Shown here: positions 18,644 through 26,565 of the stretch, piece by piece | Position numbering within the stretch: position 1 is the first letter of the stretch | Layout of the letters: each line of letters starts with the position of its first letter | From: Planctomyces sp. SH-PL14 | GTDB lineage: Bacteria; Planctomycetota; Planctomycetia; Planctomycetales; Planctomycetaceae | Direction: 5' to 3' | Length of the DNA stretch: 64,000 nt | Assembly: GCF_001610835.1 (NCBI RefSeq) | Contig: NZ_CP011270.1 | Coordinates: 6,838,001-6,902,000 of the forward strand | Made by a program: the position numbers and the translations under genes | The notes under the pieces: generated by a model | Told to the model about the DNA's origin: nothing | The model's database searches: none | Seen by the model: the letters and a program-made list of their open reading frames with translations, nothing else

Positions 18644-18996
18644 GGGGGCGATCGGATTCGACTGGTTCTCCGCGGGTGGTGGTTGCGTGTCGTGGTTGAT
18701 CAGTTTGCCACGTAAAAAGCTGATCAAAAAAGAACTGCCAACAAGCAGTTTGCCCTCGCTGCCTAGAGATAGGCGCGACCGTCTGCGGAAGCCCTGCCTG
18801 AGGCGTCCAAAAGTCGGTTACCAATTCGGGCTGGTCTCCTCTCACTGATCGCTGGTGAGGAGACGAGATCAAAGGCGATCTGGTCAGAGAACGTTCTGTT
18901 CGCCGTACCGACCCTGACGACTTGAACGACGGACTACACACGTAGAGGCCCCATCTCAGGGCTCTCAGGACGGGGGTTCAATTCCCCCCGCCTCCA
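18644..18996 (+). ncRNA. ssrA: Transfer-messenger RNA (tmRNA)
   Basis: Complete one-piece tmRNA of about 353 nt that rescues stalled ribosomes. The 5' end GGGGGCG (18644-18650) pairs with CGCCTCC (18989-18995), with discriminator A18996, forming the acceptor stem. The 5' block GGATTCGAC, the CGTAAAAAGC block and GGAAGCCCTGCCTG match conserved tmRNA sequence. T arm: GGGGG-TTCAATT-CCCCC at 18972-18988. The tag frame begins at GCC 18737 and reads ANKQFALAA then TAG at 18764-18766, so the tag is (A)ANKQFALAA. CCA is not encoded. Promoter upstream and intrinsic terminator downstream are both visible. Confidence 0.95.
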
Positions 18997-19001
18997 TGTG
19001 A

Positions 19002-19033
19002 AGGCCGGCTGCAGAGATGCAGCCGGCCTTTTT
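19002..19033 (+). terminator. Rho-independent terminator of ssrA
   Basis: Perfect 12-pair stem AGGCCGGCTGCA / TGCAGCCGGCCT with loop GAGA, followed by TTTT, starting six bases after the tmRNA end. Confidence 0.92.
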
Positions 19034-19143
19034 CGTGCGCGGGGAATCGCAGGAGGACCGAGTGCCACTCGCGTCCAAGTCCGTCCGTTGCGTGTGCCAA
19101 ACGAATGGACAGATAGCGTGGATATTTGGATCCAGGAGATCAC

Positions 19144-19656
19144 ATGGAACCAGACGTTCTGCTCGAACAAGAGTTCTACTCGGCTCATGCAGAGCTGTTT
19201 GCCGAATTGCTCCGTTCCGTCACGTGGGATCAAAGCATGAAGGCACGGAGAACGGCGAGTTTTGGCAAGCCTTACATCTATTCCCAAATGAATTACGAAG
19301 TATCAGAGATGTTGCCGTGCCTTGTTCCGGTTGGTGAAATACTATCGAAAAGGCTGAGTGTTCATTTCAACAACTGTTTGCTGAACCTGTACGAGAGCGG
19401 CCAGAACACGATGGGCTTCCACTCCGACGATACGACTAATCTGTTGCCGGGAACCGGCGTGGCGATCATGTCACTCGGGAGCGAACGAACCATCACTTTC
19501 CGCTCGATGGATCAGAGAAAACTGGTTCACTACAGCTTGAAGCCGGGGTCGTTGCTCTACATGGGATCGGACGTGCAAGCAGGCTGGATGCATTCGATCA
19601 GAAAGCAAGATGGCGCCGGACCACGAATCAGCCTCACTTGGCGGGCAATTCTCTGA
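19144..19656 (+). CDS. AlkB-like 2-oxoglutarate/Fe(II)-dependent dioxygenase
   Basis: 170 residues from the ATG at 19144, which has AGGAG seven bases upstream; an ATG six codons earlier is less likely. Predicted oxidative demethylase of alkylated DNA or RNA bases. The Fe(II) triad is visible as H93-x-D95 in GFHSDD and H150 in WMHS, and the 2-oxoglutarate-binding RxxxxxR is R161-R167 in RISLTWR. The N-terminal lid is short, as in small AlkB homologues. It is the first gene after ssrA and its GC content looks lower than that of the ribosomal genes. AlkD-like and ImuABC repair genes occur elsewhere in the window. Confidence 0.88.
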   Translation: MEPDVLLEQEFYSAHAELFAELLRSVTWDQSMKARRTASFGKPYIYSQMNYEVSEMLPCLVPVGEILSKRLSVHFNNCLLNLYESGQNTMGFHSDDTTNLLPGTGVAIMSLGSERTITFRSMDQRKLVHYSLKPGSLLYMGSDVQAGWMHSIRKQDGAGPRISLTWRAIL

Positions 19657-19735
19657 GCGACAATTCAGCCGTCCTGTGGGCGGAATTCTTGCGAATCCAG
19701 CGACATCAGAGTCAACGTGTCGTGTGGCACGCGAC

Positions 19736-19764
19736 GTGTGCCACTGGCTCTGCCAGTGCCGATG
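19736..19764. repeat. CACTGGCTCTGCCAGTG palindromic repeat, copy a
   Basis: Palindromic core CACTGGCTCTGCCAGTG within a 29-base unit flanked by GTGTGC and CCGATG. Copies b (20135-20163, inverted) and c (21920-21948) are nearly identical over the whole unit. Confidence 0.8.
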
Positions 19765-19930
19765 CGGTGTCAGATCAATGGGCAGCGGCAGGGTGGCCGG
19801 GGCTGGACCAACGGGAAGCCCCGGCAAGTGTTGCCGAGTGGTCCCTGCGATGATGCGGCACAAGTCATAGGGGGCTCGTCCAACCAGTCCCACGGAATGG
19901 CGTCGGGCTTCCACTCGTTCGGATCGGATG

Positions 19931-20050
19931 GTGTGGCACGCCCAGGAGGCTTTGCGGATGGGCGTGGCCGAGTTGGTCACGATGCTCTGCGTCCATGCCC
20001 CGCCGACTCGAACTCGGCCACGCCCTTCGAAGACTCAGGGCGTGCCACGC
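19931..20050. repeat. Nested inverted repeats around a GGCGTGGCCGAG arm
   Basis: Outer arms GTGTGGCACGCCC (19931-19943) and GGGCGTGCCACGC (20038-20050). Inner arms GGGCGTGGCCGAGTT (19960-19974) and AACTCGGCCACGCCC (20011-20025), 15 perfect pairs. The gap 19657-20365 is made of such repeats; no gene is supported in it. Confidence 0.7.
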
Positions 20051-20134
20051 GACCCGCTATTGGCAGGAGGGAGCGGGATTCGATCGAAACCTCTTCTCCC
20101 GGTCGGCAATCCCGGGGTCAATGGATTGAAAGCC

Positions 20135-20163
20135 CATCGGCACTGGCAGAGCCAGTGGCACAC
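20135..20163. repeat. CACTGGCTCTGCCAGTG palindromic repeat, copy b (inverted)
   Basis: Inverted copy: CATCGG, then the palindromic core CACTGGCAGAGCCAGTG, then GCACAC. Same unit as at 19736 and 21920. Confidence 0.8.
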
Positions 20164-20365
20164 CATTTGGTCCCTCTGACAGTGCCACCCCGCGGGGGAC
20201 TGGTGGGTTGTTCTGGTTGAAAGTGGGCTGGCGAATCGAGAATCTCATTCTCGCCACAAGCCATTCCACGCTGATTGGATCTCTGCAAAATCCATGAAAT
20301 CTGACGAACACCCGTTTGGCGCGCTCGCGCCGAGAGACGCGCACAAACGAGGACTCCACCGAACG

Positions 20366-21241
20366 ATGACCCTCGGCGGAGAATACGCGACCCGCAACTA
20401 CACGGTGAAACACCTTCAGGATCTGAAGGGCAAAACCGTTCTCACCGAGACAATGCCTTTCACCACCAGGGAGGCCGTGGCTGCCGAAGAGGCGGGGATC
20501 GATACGCTGAAGGTCAGGTTTGATCCAGCGAATCCGGCGGATGCCATCGCGATGCGGAAAGCCGCACCTCATACGTTCATGACGTTCTGCATCGGGCTGA
20601 CAAAGATTGCGACTGCGGACGAGGCGGTCCGAGCCGGCTACATCGCGATGGAGGCTGGCGCCGATGGAATCATGTGCCAATGGGGACCCAAACTGATTCG
20701 GGCCGTTTCTGATGCTGGCATCCCCGTGGAAGCTCACGCCGGCCTGGTGCCGCGCCTGAGTACCTGGACGGGAGGCCTCAGGGCGGTCGGCAAAACGATG
20801 GAAGAAGCGATGTGGATCTTCGAACAGATCAAGTCATTCGAAGAAGCCGGTGCCTGGGCCGTTGAAGTGGAAGTGGTGCCAGCTCAGTTGCTTGCGGAGA
20901 TCTCCAGACGGACTCGACTGGTCACCTCGTCGATTGGTGCCGGCAGCGGCGGCGACATTCAGTTCATGTTCGCCGAAGACATCCTCGGCTGTCATGCTCC
21001 TCCCTATCCTCGACACACAAAACAGTATCGAGACCTCTACAAGATGGAGCAGGCGATGCAGGTCGAGCGGGTCCAGGGTTTCCGGGACTATATCGCCGAT
21101 GTCAAAGGGGGCACGTTCCCGGGCCCCCAGCACATCGTCAACGCCCCGGAAGGCCTGATCAATCAGTTCCTGTCTGCAGTGGATGGTCGCGGGGTGGAGT
21201 CCCGTCCGAACGACGTGAATCGCCGGACCGGTGAGACCTGA
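20366..21241 (+). CDS. PanB-like protein (ketopantoate hydroxymethyltransferase fold) lacking metal-site motifs
   Basis: 291 residues from the ATG at 20366 (an ATG at 20294 is possible). The overall fold pattern is PanB: AGIPVEAHAGLVPRLSTWTGG matches the GIPVxGHxGLTPQ...GG block, KSFEEAGAWAVEVEVVPAQL matches the helix with catalytic Glu, and SSIGAGSGGDIQF with AEDILG matches the IGxGxxxDGQ...DxLG block; GGTFPGPQH matches the C-terminus. However the usual VGDSLGM, ADLPF and VKLEGG blocks, which carry Mg2+ and substrate ligands, are replaced (TLKVRFD, TFCIGL, IMCQWG). So it is probably a paralogue with another reaction. It overlaps or abuts the AHSA1 gene that follows. Confidence 0.65.
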   Translation: MTLGGEYATRNYTVKHLQDLKGKTVLTETMPFTTREAVAAEEAGIDTLKVRFDPANPADAIAMRKAAPHTFMTFCIGLTKIATADEAVRAGYIAMEAGADGIMCQWGPKLIRAVSDAGIPVEAHAGLVPRLSTWTGGLRAVGKTMEEAMWIFEQIKSFEEAGAWAVEVEVVPAQLLAEISRRTRLVTSSIGAGSGGDIQFMFAEDILGCHAPPYPRHTKQYRDLYKMEQAMQVERVQGFRDYIADVKGGTFPGPQHIVNAPEGLINQFLSAVDGRGVESRPNDVNRRTGET

Positions 21242-21293
21242 GGAGCAACTTAAAGCGGACAAGGTGACAATTCGAAAGGCATGGGATGTAGAG

Positions 21294-21692
21294 ATGTGTA
21301 AGACCATCAAGCAGCGCGTGAAGTTCAACGCCCCACCGGCGGTCATTTACGATCTTCTCGCAGACTCGAAGAAGCACTCAGCGGTGACCGGCAAGCAGGC
21401 GACGATCAGTCGCAAGATTGGCGGGACTTTTTCGGCCAGCGGGAACGAAGTCTCCGGGATCAACGTCGATCTCGTACCCGGGCAGCGAATCGTTCAGGCC
21501 TGGCGCCATCGACTGTTCCCCGAAGGCATCTTTTCCATGGCGGCTGTGACCCTGACTCCCACTGCTGACGGCGGCACGGAACTCGTACTGACGCATCGCG
21601 GTGTGCCAAAGGACCTGATCCCTGAGACCGAACTCAGTTGGCGCGAGCAGTATTGGTCGAGAATCAAAGCCTTCCTTGCTCACGCGGGCTAA
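21294..21692 (+). CDS. SRPBCC/AHSA1-like small-molecule-binding domain protein
   Basis: 132 residues from the ATG at 21294; an in-frame ATG at 21231 would overlap the PanB-like stop codon. The START-like fold is recognisable from VKFNAPPAVIYDLLADSKKH at the N-terminus, RKIGGTFSASGNEVSG, VPGQRIVQAWRHRLFPEG and the C-terminal helix WREQYWSRIKAFLAHAG. Such proteins bind hydrophobic ligands or act as chaperone-cofactor-like proteins; the ligand is unknown. Close linkage to the PanB-like gene suggests one transcript. A second AHSA1 gene lies at 39028. Confidence 0.75.
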   Translation: MCKTIKQRVKFNAPPAVIYDLLADSKKHSAVTGKQATISRKIGGTFSASGNEVSGINVDLVPGQRIVQAWRHRLFPEGIFSMAAVTLTPTADGGTELVLTHRGVPKDLIPETELSWREQYWSRIKAFLAHAG

Positions 21693-22152
21693 GACCATCG
21701 GCCTGTTCTTTGATCGACGGGGTGGCTGAGGTCAGGTTGCCGCGAGTGTTCGGGACCTGACCCAATGTCGTGACTGAGAGATTTCGTCGGCAAGCTGCGC
21801 CCAGCGCGAGTTCAGATCGCGATTCGCGAGTATCGCTCGGCAACGCTCGGCTGGGGGCTTCGCTACGCTGCGACCCCAGCCATCCTGTCGACTGGTGGCA
21901 CTCTTGAAGGCACAGAGGAGTGTGCCACTGGCTCTGCCAGTGCCGATGTGCGATCGAGGAGATAGGAGTACCCGCGGGACCACGAGTGGCTTTGCGGTGG
22001 ATGGAATTGTGAAGGGGAAACGATCCGCGTGGGCTCTGGTTCCTCGCAGTATCAGCCTTCTGACCTGCTGAATCCGTCGGCACCAGCAGTTTAACATCTC
22101 GACAGCGCCACCCCGCCATCCCGTCGCCTAGAGCAATCTGGCCAAGGATCTC
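21693..22152. other. Repeat-containing gap between converging genes
   Basis: 460 bases with no supported gene. It holds palindrome copy c and the stretch GCTGGGGGCTTCGCTACGCT followed by GCGACCCCAGCC, a GGCTGGGG/CCCCAGCC inverted repeat near 21848-21886. Confidence 0.5.
21920..21948. repeat. CACTGGCTCTGCCAGTG palindromic repeat, copy c
   Basis: Third copy, same orientation as copy a, preceded by GTGTGC and followed by CCGATG. Confidence 0.8.
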
Positions 22153-23031
22153 TCATTTCGCCGGACCGAATTGGGGCTTGTCGACGGCCCATTCAGCCAA
22201 GGCCAGAACGCACCCCTTTAACTCGTGGTGTAACGCAGCCACGTTGTGAGGCATGATTTGAAGTCTGTCGCCATCGACGTGAACTCCGTGGTTGCGCCCC
22301 TTCAGATGCTTGGTAATTCGCCCCCCCGCGTGCGCCAGAGAATGTCGAATGAGTTTGGCATCCTCGATTCTGGAATCCAACCAGCATCGCTCGGCCAGGG
22401 CGTCTCCGAAGACACGTCTACAGGCGTCCTCAAACTTGTGTGCATTGCTGGTCCACAGCCCTCCGTGGCCCATTGCGCTCAGCAGCTGAAGAATGAAGTC
22501 CTCGTAGGCGAAGAACAAAGCCGAATAGGCGAGACGTTGCGACGCCCAGATTCCAATTCGAAATTGATTCTTGCGGCTGTCGACGCCCTCATCGGTCTCG
22601 ACCTTCACCCACCCGTCCCAAAGTTCTTGACGGGGAAAAGGAATCTCTTCGCCTTTGATTTTCTCATGAACTTCACCGAACCACTCGAGCATCTTTACTA
22701 GCAGGGTGCGCTCGATTGAACTGTTGAGAGCATGTGATTGCTCTAGTCTTGCGATAATGTGTTTGGCGTACTGCAGCTGCAATGAGCTGCTCAGTTCGAG
22801 AAGTTTCGTTCCCTTGGCGAACGCCTCGACCGCATCGACGGCGAGTACTGGGATGGCGAGAGTCGTCGAGACGCCTTGAAAGGAGAGGCACAAGTCAAAA
22901 AGCATCTCCGACAGGACGGGAGCTGGTTGCGACAGCTCCACGAGCTTCCTGCCCCACTCGAAGTCGTAGATTCGTCCATACGAATCGATGTGTTCGTCAA
23001 ATCTCCATTGGCGAATTTCGGGATTGCTCAT
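22153..23031 (-). CDS. Uncharacterised protein with HEPN-type RxxxxH motif
   Basis: 292 residues from the ATG at 23031 (MSNPEIRQWRFDEHID); longer frames upstream are not convincing. Mostly helical and soluble, with no signal peptide. The C-terminal part has IRHSLAHAGG (about 226-235): R-H-x3-H fits the R-[N/D/H]-x3-H active-site motif of HEPN ribonuclease-like domains, preceded by a Cys/Arg-rich helix DACRRVFGDALAERCW. HEPN proteins often act as RNA-cleaving toxins or defence nucleases, but only this motif supports that here. It diverges from a small acidic protein gene (23196). GC looks low for this genome. Confidence 0.5.
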   Translation of the reverse strand: MSNPEIRQWRFDEHIDSYGRIYDFEWGRKLVELSQPAPVLSEMLFDLCLSFQGVSTTLAIPVLAVDAVEAFAKGTKLLELSSSLQLQYAKHIIARLEQSHALNSSIERTLLVKMLEWFGEVHEKIKGEEIPFPRQELWDGWVKVETDEGVDSRKNQFRIGIWASQRLAYSALFFAYEDFILQLLSAMGHGGLWTSNAHKFEDACRRVFGDALAERCWLDSRIEDAKLIRHSLAHAGGRITKHLKGRNHGVHVDGDRLQIMPHNVAALHHELKGCVLALAEWAVDKPQFGPAK

Positions 23032-23195
23032 GACTCTTCGACAGGTGAACGTCGATTGGGGTTCAACTATTACGCAGTGGTCTGGGTGGTCAGCGGCTGA
23101 TCTGATTGCAGTTGAGGCGGCAAGAGAATACCTGCCCCGCGACTTGGTGGCGTAGACTGGCCCCAAAGGACGCTCAAACGTCTCAAGGAGAAGTG

Positions 23196-23453
23196 ATGGC
23201 GAAATCCAAGACGAAGTTCGATCCGAAGGACTGGCGTAACTGGCGAGACTATCCACAGGAGTCACTGACAGCCATTGTGGGGAAGTGCGAGACGCACATT
23301 CACCAACTTCTCAGTGGCAAAACTGAACCAAACGAGTCCGAGGTCAACGACCTGGAGGATCAGATCGACGCCTGGATGGAGGCGATTGATACCGATGGAA
23401 TCACGGCCAAGATGACGGTAGCGGAGTTCCTGGAGAGTCGTGCTGAGGAGTAG
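23196..23453 (+). CDS. Small acidic hypothetical protein
   Basis: 85 residues from the ATG at 23196, preceded by AGGAG five bases upstream, a well-placed ribosome site. The N-terminus is basic (MAKSKTKFDPKDWRNWRDYP) and the remainder acidic with helical repeats (SEVNDLEDQIDAWMEAIDTDG). No recognised domain, signal peptide or membrane segment. It is divergent from the HEPN-motif gene, with 164 bases between the starts. Size, charge and position would suit an antitoxin or nuclease-inhibitor role, but that is speculation. Confidence 0.65.
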   Translation: MAKSKTKFDPKDWRNWRDYPQESLTAIVGKCETHIHQLLSGKTEPNESEVNDLEDQIDAWMEAIDTDGITAKMTVAEFLESRAEE

Positions 23454-23594
23454 CGAGCTAGGTCGGAAGTCACACGCCATTCCAGGTGGGGACGCATACC
23501 GATGTACCCTATTTGGGGAGAAGATGATGCATTCAGATGCAAGCTGTAGCACGAACGGGGCATCCACGCTGACCGGACACTTCGCCGTATCCAG

Positions 23595-24029
23595 ATGAAA
23601 CATGAATCCGAACTCTGGGCGACCCTTGAACGCTACGGTGGCTTTGCCGGGCTGCGGAAGTTGGACACACTTCACTTGGTCGCGGAGTTTCTCGACGCGA
23701 TGTCCGATGGCGACTCAGACGACTGGGCGTGGGGGCCAGAGCCTGGTTTCCCCAGATGGATCTATTCGCCCAACGTATGGCGACTTGGCGCGGTTCATCG
23801 AGCACTGACCGTGGTCGGACTCGTCGAGCTTTGCCAGCTTTTCGATGACTTCCAGAAACTGTTGCCTGATGGCTTTCGAGGGCTTTTTGGCGCTAACTCC
23901 AGCGAGAACCACAAACAGTTTGACTCACCTGCCGCCCGAGAAATCAATGTCCGTATCGTGGACGTTGTCGCTCAGCAGGGAGACGAGTTTGCAGAGCGAG
24001 TCATGCACTGGTTCCGCTCGACACCGTAG
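23595..24029 (+). CDS. Hypothetical protein (144 aa)
   Basis: Soluble 144-residue protein with no signal peptide. It has a Trp-rich acidic segment (SDGDSDDWAWGPEPGFPRW, about 37-55) and helical segments (AVHRALTVVGLVELCQLFDDF). The end resembles DUF4375-like immunity-type folds only weakly, so I do not assign a family. It lies 141 bases after the small acidic protein gene in the same orientation, in the low-GC accessory block. Confidence 0.55.
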   Translation: MKHESELWATLERYGGFAGLRKLDTLHLVAEFLDAMSDGDSDDWAWGPEPGFPRWIYSPNVWRLGAVHRALTVVGLVELCQLFDDFQKLLPDGFRGLFGANSSENHKQFDSPAAREINVRIVDVVAQQGDEFAERVMHWFRSTP

Positions 24030-24068
24030 CGAACGTTCGGCCCCGCCCGTGGCGTGTTTCGCCGGGTA

Positions 24069-24089
24069 GTTGACCGCCCGGCGGTCAAC
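24069..24089. repeat. Perfect 10-bp inverted repeat GTTGACCGCC-C-GGCGGTCAAC
   Basis: Perfect palindrome with a one-base centre, 40 bases after the stop at 24029. It could be an operator or transcription-end hairpin. The 24030-24320 gap shows no supported gene. Confidence 0.6.
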
Positions 24090-24320
24090 GTCGCATTAGG
24101 AAAGGGCGAATCCTCAAGAGGCGTTCGCGGGCGACTGCGATGGCAAACGGTCCCCCTAAACACCGTCCGTTTTTGCTCCCGAGCGGCAGGGCTTCTCTTC
24201 CCGGGCCGACGCGGTGGCTCGCCACCCGCAGAAGCGTCCCCCCGTTTCTGAATCGCGAACCACGACGGACCCGCAACGGTAGCCCTATCGACGGGCCATA
24301 GAACCAGTGTCAGTCCCGGC

Positions 24321-25262
24321 CTACTTCGCCGACGAACCTGACGGCGCCGTCAGCCGCACCTGCACGTCGATCCTGTTCGTCCGGAGGGGGAGCGGGAATT
24401 GTCCCTTTGGGAGCTCGACCGTGACCTTGGCCATCCCTTCGACGACCCCCTTGTCCTGCGGCACGCGGAACTCCGAGTTGTAATACTCCCAGTAGCAGCA
24501 GTGTTCGTTCAGTTCATGGGTTGTCACAAGGGCAGGGGAGCCGGCGGCGACCGGCCATTCGATCCGCACGCGCATCGGGGGCGAAACGGGAAGCACGGTT
24601 TCCCCAAGACGCGTCGGGCCGGCCTCTCCGTGGCCCGGGGTCATGAAGCAGACGCTCAGCCGGTCGATGCCGGCGTTGATGACGAAGTCTTTGTTCCGGA
24701 GCAGACGCGGTTCGAGTGACCCGCCGAAATGCAGGATGGAGGCCTCCGCCGGCGAGTCGGCCCACAGCGTGCCGAACCAGCCGGCGTACATCTTGATCCC
24801 CTCGTCCCGGACCTGAAGGCGGGCTCCGGCGGCTTCCGCGGAAGGGGCGGCATCGTGAATGTTCACTGACAGCCCATAGCTGTCTTCCTTCTCGCCGTAG
24901 TTCCAGCGCTTGAGGCAGAACTCCGTCTGTGCAGGGCCCGCCTCCGGCCGGATCTCGTTCAGGAGGTACTCGTGCCAGGTCCCCGAGGACGCTCTCTGGA
25001 GTGGGAGCGGCGGCCCGTCGTCGGTCAGGTCCCCGTTCGCATTGCGGTCGAGGTACAGCGTCCGTCCGTCTTCCACCATCCAGACCTTGGTCTTCGCCTC
25101 CGGCCCGAACGCCATGAGGCAGTATCGCGGCTTGCCCCGATAAGCCGGCTGCTTCCCGATCGTCTTTTCAACGGCTGACAGATCCGCGCCCCAGAGCGGA
25201 GCGGCGGCCCACAGCGTCATCACGAACAGGACCGCCCCAAGCCGCCAGGAAGAAGTGGGCAT
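24321..25262 (-). CDS. Secreted planctomycete hypothetical protein with Asp-rich loop
   Basis: 313 residues from the ATG at 25262 (MPTSSWRLGAVLFVMTLWAAAPLWGADL), a clear signal peptide; an ATG 12 codons upstream is less likely. Exported. LYLDRNANGDLTDDGPPLPL resembles a Ca2+-binding Dx(N)xDGD loop as in EF-hand/dockerin-like sites, about 69-88. The rest is beta-rich with no named domain that I recognise; related sequences occur in Planctomycetes as hypothetical proteins. Same orientation as the next secreted protein, but separated by 310 bases. Confidence 0.65.
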   Translation of the reverse strand: MPTSSWRLGAVLFVMTLWAAAPLWGADLSAVEKTIGKQPAYRGKPRYCLMAFGPEAKTKVWMVEDGRTLYLDRNANGDLTDDGPPLPLQRASSGTWHEYLLNEIRPEAGPAQTEFCLKRWNYGEKEDSYGLSVNIHDAAPSAEAAGARLQVRDEGIKMYAGWFGTLWADSPAEASILHFGGSLEPRLLRNKDFVINAGIDRLSVCFMTPGHGEAGPTRLGETVLPVSPPMRVRIEWPVAAGSPALVTTHELNEHCCYWEYYNSEFRVPQDKGVVEGMAKVTVELPKGQFPLPLRTNRIDVQVRLTAPSGSSAK

Positions 25263-25572
25263 CTCCGAACTCCACGGAACCGGGAACGAACGGAACAAGC
25301 GGATTCGGCGGGCCTCTCTCCTCGCTCGACCGCATGCGAACGGCGGCCGGGGTTGAGAGGAGCAACCCGCCCCGTCTCGATCCTACCCACGACGAAGCGC
25401 GAATGTCGATCAGGCGGCGGACGCCCTCGGGCGACTTCATCCGGTCCCTGAGGTCGCGCCCCCCGTTTCTGAATCGACCGTCCGTCTCCGTCCATCACAA
25501 CAGACCCGCCGGCAGATCTCCAATCACGACCAGCCCAAAGCGGCCGCCAGTGCCGCCGTCTTCCGGTTCCCA
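25263..25572. other. Intergenic gap without recognisable feature
   Basis: 310 bases between two leftward genes. Open frames here have no start context or family resemblance, and no clear promoter or hairpin was seen. Confidence 0.4.
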
Positions 25573-26565
25573 TCACCGCGGCTGTTCTCGAGTCGCGTCC
25601 TGTGGTGGCTCCTTTGATGGATCCTGAGCCACCTCCTTGGCCGGAGACGGTTTGGGCGCGGAGCGCACCCCCTTCTCGGAGAAGTGCTCGACCGGAAAAC
25701 CGGGAGCGATGTTCACGGACGCGATCGTGATCGTCGCCCGCCACTGCCATTGCCGTTCGACAAGGCCCTTGCTGTCCAGCGGGCCGTACTTGGTGTGGGT
25801 CATCCGGGCGGGGAACCACACCCCTGGCGAGAGTTCGCGAAACTCCTCCACCGAGGTCTGCGAAATCGGCACGTCCAGAGACCAACTGTAACGGTAGTGG
25901 TAGACCCGGATCGGAAGATAGTTGCGGTCCTCCGCGAGCCACAGCAGTTCCGCCAGCGCCGGTTTCCCGCTCTTCAAGTCGATCCGATCCCGCCGGACCT
26001 TGTGGCATGTCAGGCCGTCAACGTCATCGGTTCCGAGAGACTGGATTTCGTTCCGATATCCCCGGACGTGATGATCCCAGCCGGTAAATTTCGTGACCGC
26101 GTCGTCGCCGGAGAGCCAGACCGACAGCGGGGGAACGAACGGCACTCCCCTGACCCACATCTGGTGCGGATAGAAATTGGCCAGCTTGGGAGTATCGGAA
26201 ACGGTCACGCTCCCGTCCTTCTGCCGCGTGACGACTTGCGAACCGTCAAAGGCCCGGATGGTCGAGGAGGCCGAGGCCGAACCATCGATCAGCACGCTCT
26301 CCTCAGACTGGTCGACGCGGTATCTCTCGCCCTGTCGGATGAAATACAGCCGATGCTTCGTGTCCATGGTCTCGGTATCGGACAGCATCTCCTTGTCAGG
26401 AGCCGTCACATAGTGCGAGTCGACGATCGTCTCCAGATTTCGATAGAGCGCTTCGTTCTTCTCCACCTGAGCGATGAGTTCAATCGGCGGCAGGTCCCCC
26501 CAGGCCGACGCTGAGAGGGTTGTGAGGAGACCAGTCACAGCGAGAGTGAGCTGCCACGCAGACAT
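25573..26565 (-). CDS. Secreted hypothetical protein, LolA/LolB-like beta fold
   Basis: 330 residues from the ATG at 26565 (MSAWQLTLAVTGLLTTLSASAWG), a signal peptide followed by the mature protein DLPPIELIAQVEKNEALYRNLETIV. Repeated beta-hairpins (HRLYFIRQGERYRVDQ, STIRAFDGSQVV, LLWLAEDRNYLPIRVYHYRYS) resemble the outer-membrane lipoprotein carrier type fold seen in many planctomycete secreted proteins. The C-terminus is low-complexity Pro/Lys/Glu. The ligand is unknown and the fold call is by pattern only. Confidence 0.6.
   Translation of the reverse strand: MSAWQLTLAVTGLLTTLSASAWGDLPPIELIAQVEKNEALYRNLETIVDSHYVTAPDKEMLSDTETMDTKHRLYFIRQGERYRVDQSEESVLIDGSASASSTIRAFDGSQVVTRQKDGSVTVSDTPKLANFYPHQMWVRGVPFVPPLSVWLSGDDAVTKFTGWDHHVRGYRNEIQSLGTDDVDGLTCHKVRRDRIDLKSGKPALAELLWLAEDRNYLPIRVYHYRYSWSLDVPISQTSVEEFRELSPGVWFPARMTHTKYGPLDSKGLVERQWQWRATITIASVNIAPGFPVEHFSEKGVRSAPKPSPAKEVAQDPSKEPPQDATREQPR

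Noticed and set aside
16123-18699. Long open frame opposite the PSD1 gene
   Set aside because: It has no family resemblance, is Arg/Leu-rich with periodic bias from the opposite-strand codons, and crosses repeat copy 3. The PSD1 protein explains the region.
18940-18996. Stand-alone tRNA from the T-arm at 18972-18988
   Set aside because: There is no anticodon arm; the T-arm and acceptor pair with 18644-18650 of the tmRNA instead.
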